A stretch of 64,000 nucleotides of DNA from Plantago major (Eukaryota; Streptophyta; Magnoliopsida; Lamiales; Plantaginaceae). The notes beneath the pieces were generated by a model. The model did no database searches. It saw only the letters and a program-made list of their open reading frames with translations, and had not been told where the DNA came from. The position numbers and the translations under genes were made by a program. The first letter of the stretch is position 1; every line of letters begins with the position of its first letter. Location of the stretch: positions 42,913,431-42,977,430 of the forward strand of contig CM048842.1 of the NCBI GenBank assembly GCA_026545765.1, written 5' to 3'. Shown here piece by piece: positions 56,676 to 64,000 of the stretch.

Positions 56676-57960
56676 ATGGATCCCTCGATCAAATATATCC
56701 GACAGAAGAGGAAAGACTTTGGCCCAGTCAAGGACGCAATCATATCTACGGAAGTTGACCGGCTCTTGAAAGCCGGGCACATTGAAGAAGTTAGATACTC
56801 GGACTGGGTCTGTAATGTGGTACTCGTCGAGAAGGCCCCAGGAAAGTGGAGGATGTGCAATGACTTCACAAGGCTCAACAAGTTTTGTCCAAAGGATCCT
56901 TATCCCCTACCTCGCATAGAGCAGTTGGTAGATTCTACCGCGGGATGTGCGCTCCTAAGCTTCATGGACGCATATCAGGGCTTCTATCAAATCCGGATGG
57001 CCAAGGACGACATCAAGAAAATAGCCTTCTTCGCGGCAGGAGGAGTGTACTGTTTCAAGGTGATGCCATTCGGGTTAAAAATGCGGGAGCTACATACCAG
57101 CGGTTGGTGAATAAAATGTTCAAGGAGGAGTTGGGCAAGACTATGGAAGTCTACGTAGATGATATGCTTGTTAAAAGTAAGACTGAAGAAGAGCATATTG
57201 AGCATCTCAACAATTGCTTTTCCATCCTTCGGAAGTATGGAATGAAGTTGAACCCCGAAAAGTGTACGTTCGGGGTGAAAGGAGGAAAGTTTCTGGGATA
57301 CATGGTCACAGAAAGAGGGATAAGTGCAAATCCTGAGAAGATCAAGGCAATCCTAGATTTGCCCCATCCGAAGAACCTCAATGAGGTACAACAGCTTATT
57401 GGGCGTCTAATGTCCTTAAGTAGTTTCATTTCTCGATCTGCAGAAAAGAACCTTCCGTTCTTCAAAATCCTCCGGAAGGGAGAGAGCTTTGAGTGGACCG
57501 CGGAATGTTCTGAGGCTTTTGAAAATTTGAAAAAGTACCTCCATTCCCCTCCGCTGCTCTCCAAACCCGTGGAAGGAGAACCACTCTACCTCTACCTAGC
57601 AATCACGGAAGAGGCAATGAGTTCTGTACTAGTGCGGATTCAAGCTAATGATCATTTGCCAATCTACTATCTTAGTAAAGCCCTTGCCGGGGCGGAGACA
57701 AGATATGTGAAGATTGAGAAATTTGCGTATGCTTTGGTTTACACCGCCAGACGGTTGAAACCATATTTTGAGTCTCACAAAATAGTGGTACTAACTGCGG
57801 AACCTTTGAAACAGGTCCTAGGAAAGCTCGACCAATCAGGACGACTCTCTAAGTGGGCGATCGAGCTAAGCGAATACGACATTTGCTACCAGGCTCCGTC
57901 AGCCAAAATGGCTCAAGTCCTCGCCGACTTCTTAGCGGATTATCCAGAGAAGGATTCAGA
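56676..57960 (+). pseudogene. Tat element 2 reverse transcriptase and RNase H
   Basis: Motifs in order: GKWRMCNDFTRLNKFCPKDP, ALLSFMDAYQGFYQI, NAGATYQRLVNKMFKEE, VYVDDMLVKSK, GYMVTERGISANPEKIKAI, FISRSAEKNLPFFKIL. The RNase H blocks PLYLYLAITEEAMSSVLVRI, IYYLSKALAGAE and AQVLADFLADYP follow. Standard Ty3/Gypsy pol, broken. Confidence 0.93.
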
Positions 57961-57977
57961 GAAAGTCACGACAAGGT

Positions 57978-58691
57978 GTGCTCGAGTGCTTAATCACCAA
58001 GCATATTGTCCGAAAGCCAGTTCCGCCAAAATTCAATCCGGAAAACCTCGAGGAAGCCCAGTTCATCAATCGGCCCTTTCCTTTGTCAGATGGGGAAACT
58101 CGGGTCAACCCAATGTTTCTACTTGGTGATGTTCCCAGAAACTCCAGTGCTGACAACATCAGAACGGAAATCACGGAAGGGGATGAACCAAGAGCGGAAC
58201 CTCAGCAGCTCGCAGGAGATCTCCAAACCCAAAAACATCCTTCCGATATCTGGACATTGGAAGTGGATGGTTCTTCCACTGGAAGAGTGGGAGGAATCGG
58301 AATCTACCTTAAGAGCCCGGATGGCGCGGAACTCGACTATGCGATTTCCTTGGAGTTCAAAGTTACCAATAATGAGGCTGAGTATGAGGCACTTAAGTCA
58401 CTCCAAGCCCGGAAGGTCAAAGCTTACACGGACTCACAGCTCGTCGAGGCCCAATTTTCAAGAACTTTTGCCACAAAAGGTCCTTCTATGATCAAGTATC
58501 TTGAGCTACTCAAGAATGAGGCCAGCCACTTCGAGGAATTCACCTTGGAAAAGTTTGATAGAGCTTGGAACGAAAGAGCTGATGCCTTGGCAAAATACGC
58601 ATCTCCAATGACTCTAGACACAAGGAGAGTAATCCTACTCACCATTCTTGACTCATCCATCATGAGTCCCGATCGCGATCATGATACTTGA
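57978..58691 (+). pseudogene. Tat element 2 second RNase H (archaeal-type)
   Basis: WTLEVDGSSTGRVGGIGIYL, NNEAEYEALKSL and AYTDSQLVEAQFSRTF are the three Asp/Glu-bearing blocks of an archaeal-type RNase H. They are followed by the usual NERADALAKYAS tail. This domain marks the Tat lineage. Confidence 0.9.
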
Positions 58692-58740
58692 CACGGAAGA
58701 AAGCGGATGGTGACATTTTAACTATCTCAAGGACGGATCT

Positions 58741-59921
58741 TTGCCAGTCGATCCGAAAGAATCAAGGAGTGTGCAATGCCGAGCAAATAGATACTTTATA
58801 ATGGGTGACGATTTGTACAAGAGATCTTTTTCCGGGACTCACCTGAGATGTTTGAACCCACAAGAAGCACAAACCGTGCTGGAAGAGATACACAACGGAA
58901 GCTGTGGGAGTCATTCCGGGGGGAGGACTCTCGCCCAGAAAATCATACGACAAGGCTACTATTGGCCTACCATCGGTAAAGATTCCGCCGACCACGCCCG
59001 GAGATGTCAGGATTGCCAATATTACGCAAACATCCCACATCGTCCAACGAACCCTATGATTCTGTCAATCATAGCGTGTCCGTTCGATCAGTGGGGTATC
59101 GATATTGTCGGACCATTTCGAGGGTACCCAATGAAAAATTTCTCATTGTGGCGGTAGAATATTTTACCAAGTGGGTAGAAGCGGAGGCTGTAGCGACTAT
59201 CACGGAAAGTCGAGTGCGGACCTTCATTTGGAAGAACTTCATTTGCCGCTTCGGCCTACCAAGAGTTCTAGTCTCGGATAACGGCGCAGTTCTCGTGCAA
59301 GAGCTCAAGGAATGGCTTGCCTCCTTCAAAATCGAACAACGTTTCACATCCGTCGGATACCCACAAGCCAATGGTCAGGCAGAATCCACAAACAAGACAA
59401 TAGTCAAAATCCTGGAGAAGCGTTTGAGAACTTCCCGAGAAAGCTGGGCAGACGACCTGGAAGGCGTGCTATGGGCTCATCGCACCACTCCACGGACTGC
59501 GACCAAAGAAACTCCATTCTCCTTGGTATATGGTTCGGAGGCTGTCATACCGTCTGAGATTGCCGTTGAGACTTTGAGGATCCAAGAATTCGAAGGCAAT
59601 GCAAACCGAGAAGCTCGGATATTCGACCTAGACTTGCTCGAACAGAAAAGGTCTGAGGCACTGGCGAATATCCATAGGTATCAGGCAACTGCTGCCCGAA
59701 CCTACAACAGGAATGTTCGAGCGGCTAACTTGCAAATCGGACACCTGGTGCTTCGACGAGCCGACATTTTGAACAATATTGGAAAACTCAAGCCCAAGTG
59801 GGAAGGACCCTACAAGATTATCGGCGCAAGAGTGAATGGCAGTTATGAATTAGAAGATGAGAACGGACATCCCCTCAAGCATCCGTGGAACGCTAGGAAC
59901 CTTCAGAGGTTCTATGCATAG
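58741..59921 (+). pseudogene. Tat element 2 integrase
   Basis: The zinc-binding domain (HNGSCGSHSGGRTLAQKI, then CQDCQYYANIPHRP, about 58890-59045), catalytic core (DQWGIDIVG, then VSDNG, then PQANGQAESTNKTI) and C-terminal part ending KWEGPYKIIGARVNGSYELE are all readable to the stop at 59921. Largely preserved; broken as part of the whole element. Confidence 0.93.
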
Positions 59922-61155
59922 AGATAACTGTGCGGATCTCCTTCAGATGGATTGGTCATTTCAGTTTCAACAAATTACTACACGGAACTCCGCCAGTTCA
60001 GTTTTTCGATCCTTTTGTCATTGGCCTTAGAGCCCATAAGTTGTAATTGAATTTACGGCAAATCAATACAACCTCTATCTTTCGATTTGTGATCTTTCGA
60101 TCCATGCATATATGATTTAACGTTCGATTAATGACAAGGAAAGCAAGAGATTTCATTCATACAAAGACGAATTATACATAATCTTGTATGTACAATTTAC
60201 AATCTCGAATCGATATCCGGACCTATGGACGCAATATGAAAAAGGCAGAAAAAGTCTCTAAAAATACGTCATCTCCCAGCAAAGATCGTTCCCCCGTCGG
60301 AAAAAGCCTCTTCCATGTCGAGCGGCAAATCTGGTTTCCGCGGAGGCCAGGAACTCCATCTACCTGCACATAGGAAAATGGTTAAACGTGGTGGAATCCC
60401 TCATGATACCACCAAAATGTGGCATTGCAAATCCTGTGCCCGGGGAAAACAAAGTACGGACAGGAAGGGATTTCCGCCTCACCGGCTTTAGTGACTCAAA
60501 CTCTCTTGAAATTCGGAAACCATTTCCAATATAAGAGAGATTTGAACCATTAAAGTGGGGTTGGAAGAAAGCAGAGGAGACGGACGGATATACATTCAAA
60601 CCGAGATCTATGCTTTTCTATGACTGATCTTCAACAATTTTCCCCTCTAGACCCACGCCACTCTCAAACTCAGGATGAACGCCGACTTGAGAGTGGATGG
60701 GAGTCAAGAGGGGGAAACTATTCAAGAAATCATCTTCTTGCTAATTGAATAGATATGGAAATTGGAAGTTAGACTTGCACGACCAATGCCAAGAGGGATC
60801 CGGAGTATTTATAGAAGGAACGAACCAATAGACGTCCGACACGTCAGAACTTCGACGTTGACAATGGGCTTAAACTATTCATTTGGGATGAACAGTGTTG
60901 GGCCAGACGGGTTTATCCAATCAAGCCTAAACAAGCCCATCAACCACGTCCGAGTTTCTTAGTCATTTTACAAAAATATGTGCGTCAATATAATCCGACG
61001 AAGCTTGCACAAGAAAAAGATGGCGATCTCATCTGAGGCAAAATAGTTCGAATTTTATAGACAAAATTATCCGAACATTTACATAACAGAACTACAATCT
61101 AGAAAGATCCAAGGATCAGTACATACTTCCACGGGGCATACCCCGCCTTGTTCCT
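59922..61155. other. Post-pol non-coding region of Tat element 2 with a minus-strand TATA box
   Basis: After the integrase stop there is no plus-strand gene. On the minus strand TATAAATA lies at 60813-60806, followed downstream by a small open frame at 60599-60360 (79 codons, beginning MNVYPSVSSAFFQPHF) that matches nothing I know. This may be a short opposite-strand transcription unit. Confidence 0.45.
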
Positions 61156-61455
61156 TTACCAGATCCCAGAAGTGGAGCCCTGAGATTCCGAGCCATCACC
61201 GCGAGCTTCTTGAGCTTGCTGCTGCATTCGGATCCTCCTGCGGATCATCCTCACAATCCGCTCCCTTTCTGCGGCTAGCCCACTAACTATCCCCGGACAC
61301 GGAGGAGGGTCCCCTTCGAAGTCAAGGATGATTGGATCATCCGCGGTCCCCTCTCCGGGATAATATGGGGGATGCTTGACCCCGCAGGCACAGTCCACCC
61401 AGTGACGGAAGCGATCAAACCTGGAATGGTTTAGTTCTCTGGCTGCAGCGGACAT
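61156..61455 (-). CDS. Small opposite-strand gene in Tat element 2, unknown function
   Basis: 99 codons from MSAAARELNHSRFDRFRH, containing a Cys-Ala-Cys motif (WVDCACGVKHPPYYPGEG), an acidic middle (DDPIILDFEGDPPPCPG) and a basic helical end (RERIVRMIRRRIRMQQQ). Upstream on the minus strand are TATAAATA (61553-61546), a GGTAAGTG donor-like site (about 61537-61530) and a CCTTCCAG acceptor-like site just before the ATG, which fits a leader intron. Not recognised. It could be a separate small gene or the first exon of something longer. Confidence 0.45.
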   Translation of the reverse strand: MSAAARELNHSRFDRFRHWVDCACGVKHPPYYPGEGTADDPIILDFEGDPPPCPGIVSGLAAERERIVRMIRRRIRMQQQAQEARGDGSESQGSTSGIW

Positions 61456-61545
61456 TTGGACTGACTTTCTGGAAGGATAGGGAAATCTGATCAGGAGAAA
61501 GGGTTAAAAAGTACAACAGTAAGAAAAGGGCACTTACCCCTTTCT

Positions 61546-61553
61546 TATTTATA
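61546..61553 (-). promoter_or_regulatory. Candidate TATA box of the small opposite-strand gene
   Basis: TATAAATA on the minus strand, about 90 bp above the ATG at 61455, with splice-like signals between. Confidence 0.55.
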
Positions 61554-62028
61554 GTAGTGACAAACCCGTACGATCTCAACACATGTCACTCATCCGACGG
61601 CTTGGAAGTTGATGGGACGCAGTAATAATGACAAATTCACTGTTTCACCTTCCTCCCTTCTAGAAGAATTACGCATCCCAAAGGTCGATTGAATTTAGCA
61701 ATCACGGACGGTACGAAATTCGTGAAACGATGGTTTTGACTTCTACGTCGGACGCCATCTACTGCGATCCGTGTTCTTTAAAGATGTGTTTTATGATAGT
61801 AAAACATACGAACGATGAACGGAAGCAAACAAAGCGGAGGACAGGCAATGACTCGGACTTACGAGAAATATTGTTTTACAGACAGTTGGTAAGGATAAAA
61901 AATAAAGCAGCATTGTTCAAGGCATTGTTCCGTGCCACAAAGAGATGCAGATTCCAGACATTACATAGGTTTCACGGGGCATACCCCGGACTCTTCACTG
62001 AGGATTAGGCTGGCTCGGACCTATTTCT
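61554..62028. other. Spacer between opposite-strand genes of Tat element 2
   Basis: No convincing gene. CATAGGTTTCACGGGGCATACCCCG near 61964-61988 resembles CATACTTCCACGGGGCATACCCCG at 61122-61145. This shared phrase with an inverted GGGGCATACCCC core lies just downstream of both opposite-strand frames and could be a common 3' end or processing signal. Confidence 0.45.
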
Positions 62029-63884
62029 TCAATTCGAGGCGGATCGTGATGAGCGAGTTGGCGGCTTGGACAAGGGACTCATGAGCTCGAACAAGTTGAA
62101 GTCTTCAGCAAGACCAACTACCCGGGAAGGCATGTAATACCAGTCCTTGTGGAAGGCCCGGTAATTCTCGAACGGGACGAAGCACACCTTTTGTAAGGCA
62201 CCCGGCACACACTTCGGAAGGAAGGGTCCACCGTTCTTGATCTCCAATTCTCCTTCCTCAGTGACGAGTTCCGCAAACTCACAAGCGGCCAACCGATCGT
62301 CCGAGACAACATCCACGGGAACTTCCACGCCGTTAGCATCCGCTGAAGGGTTTAACCCTTCCGCCTTCCAATTGAAATCTTGAGGAAGTAGCCCCTTGGA
62401 CTGTAGTTGACCGATTGCAGCGGAGAACCCATTCAGCCGAGATTCGTCGGACTTGTCTGCCATGAAGAACTTGAAAGAATCCGACCTCATAAAATCCCGG
62501 CCCACCTCAAGACTAGAGTATTGGAGGTCTTCAAGCAAGAAATCCTTCATGTCTTGGAAGGCCCTCATTGATTTCTGGGTGAAATCCTCCTGCCAATCCA
62601 AGTCTGCCTTGATTGCCTCCAAGCTGGTCTTCAGCGTATGGAACTTCACCTCGTGCTCGTTCAGCTGCATCTCCAACTGCTTCACTTTTTCGGCCTCATC
62701 CGCGGACCTGGCCGTGGCCTTGAACAACTCGTGCTCAATGGTAGCCCGCTCACTCGCCTTCCACTGCATAGCTCGGATGAAGCACCCAAGCTGCAAAGAA
62801 TCCGTATAGACATAAGTCGCACGCTTGTCATAAGGACATAATGAAAAAACCATTAGGAGATCACGAACCTGCTGATATAGCACATTGAGGCCGCCGACCC
62901 GCTCAACTTCGGGAAGTCCGCAGGCACGCTCATACTCCTTATCGAGAGCGGCCTGGTCAGACGGTAAAACGGCGGCCAGCTGCTGCCTCTTGCTTGATTG
63001 GGAGGCCTCCGCGGGAGCTCTTCTCTTCCGCCCAGACGTTATGGCATCCCGCATGAACACTTCTTGTTGAGGCCCGGATCCAGCAGCGGATGGTGGTCTG
63101 GAGGCAGTAACGCTCCGAGTAACAGGGGCTTTGCCCTTGTCAGGCACGCCGAGGGCTTGCGGATCTTCTCCCGCCTTGTTCCGCCTCTCCTCCTCTGCGG
63201 CGAACACTGCCGCATTCTTGGGATCTGCCATAGGAAGACCAGCGGACGTGTTGATGATCTTGGCCCTCAGACCGGCGGCGACCTCCAGAGATTGTTGCTC
63301 TCTCTGCTGCCTCTTCTTTTCAGCGAGTGTCGACATGATATAGTCGAACCAGTGAGCTACATAGCAATGTAAACATTTCAGAACGCGGACGAATAACAGA
63401 AAAACAACAGGAATATCGGAGATGAGAAAATTCATAACGAGACATTCAAAACACGGAGTCGCACAAATCATAAGTTAGACTCCTTACTGAAATCTGTCTT
63501 TCCTCCGACTTCCACGGCATCGGTCAGTCCGCATAGATATGGCAGCGGCTGACAAATTAGTCCGTGGAACGGGTAGGTAGGCGGATCATTCTTCTTGTGG
63601 ATCTCCGCCACCCAGGGAGCAACGTTCTTCGGAAGCGGACGCCAATCAGGGATACTCTCTCTAAGGAATTTTGTGGGCAGCCCCCATTGTTCCCTCTGTC
63701 TCTCGGACATCCCTGGCTTCAAAGCCATCCGTACAAAAATGTACCTATCCCACCATTTCGACCCCAACGACGAGATGGAGTCCGAGATGAAGTTATAGGG
63801 TTTCCTATTCATAAAAGTGTAAAAAAGGGGATTCCCCAGACTGAAAGAGACATGGAAAAGCTGCCTGAAGTTTTCAAAATTCAC
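62029..63884 (-). pseudogene. Main opposite-strand gene of Tat element 2 (Transposase_28-like domain and coiled coil)
   Basis: Two minus-strand frames. The first, 63884-63468, has WWDRYIFVRMALKPGMSE, then PYPFHGLICQPLPYLCGL-type sequence, which parallels WWVKYFYFRD and LVNQPIPFLAGI of the first Tat element. The second, 63471-62029, has a nuclear-looking basic stretch (TSGRKRRAPAEASQSSKRQQ), then a long coiled coil (about residues 250-310), then an acidic C-terminal part. The arrangement (conserved domain, basic stretch, coiled coil) is the same as at 25893-28686, on the strand opposite to gag-pol. The upstream start is beyond 63884, probably off the window. A splice-like border lies between the two frames. 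Function unknown. Confidence 0.75.
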
Positions 63885-64000
63885 TGTTTGCCCCTTCTTC
63901 TTACAAAAGATTACAAAACAAATAAGGTTACCCAGGGACTTGGGGATAACCTGACTCGGACCTATGCCAATATGGTTGAGGATGTTCTTCAGTTCCGTGG

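Larger units (their letters stand above)
52819..64000 (+). mobile_element. Second Tat-lineage Ty3/Gypsy element, cut by the window edge
   Basis: Plus-strand order: 5' LTR, primer site, gag, protease, reverse transcriptase, RNase H, archaeal-type RNase H, integrase. At least 4 kb then carries genes on the opposite strand. The 3' LTR is not reached. It belongs to the same lineage as 24685-38055 but to a different family: LTR sequence and length differ and protein identity is only partial. It is broken in a few places but better preserved than the first. It was inserted into the second Sirevirus. The left border is uncertain by three bases (52816 or 52819). Confidence 0.92.

Noticed and set aside
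60360-60599. 79-codon minus-strand frame as a gene
   Set aside because: It follows a TATA-like box but has no recognisable features; kept only as a note within the non-coding region.

Overview
The window is plant nuclear DNA, most likely from a eudicot. The evidence is a spliced CYP72A-type cytochrome P450, an intronless class II phospholipase A1, and a dense nest of typical plant transposable elements: Sirevirus-type Copia, Tat-lineage Gypsy, a Cassandra LTR, an L1-type LINE, CACTA, Harbinger and Stowaway elements, and a Helitron. Species cannot be decided from the sequence alone.

Layout. Positions 1-4141 hold an L1-type LINE on the minus strand, running off the left edge, with a 1.19-kb non-autonomous CACTA element inserted in its endonuclease region. 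A whole phospholipase A1-II gene follows (4514-5761, minus), then a Harbinger-like MITE with a Stowaway MITE nested inside it (6130-6918). An A/T-rich array built on a short word (about 7690-8339 and 23226-24335) is split by a 14.9-kb Sirevirus (8340-23225, minus) bounded by TAGAC target duplications. A 13.4-kb Tat-lineage Gypsy element (24685-38055, minus) comes next. It carries a long gene on the opposite strand and an 81-bp tandem array. A solo LTR of the 5S-bearing Cassandra family (38517-38916) lies between it and an intact five-exon CYP72A gene (39120-41642, minus).

From 42044 to about 45047 lies a decayed Helitron with its 3' terminus, interrupted by a LINE tail and other sequence. A Sirevirus solo LTR (45119-46544) follows, then a second, different Sirevirus (46926 onward, minus), which is itself interrupted by a second Tat-lineage element (about 52819 to beyond 64000, plus). 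That element again carries genes on its opposite strand.

Only two host genes look functional: the phospholipase and the P450. Nothing shows that they act together. The most interesting structures belong to the elements. (1) Both Tat elements have opposite-strand transcription units with their own TATA boxes and candidate introns. (2) Both Sireviruses have a long region after pol that contains a row of small exon-like blocks with splice-like borders. (3) One Sirevirus is saturated with the word CTCAGAAA, which is read in all three frames and also occurs in its LTRs. I found no CRISPR array, tRNA gene or bacterial-type operon.
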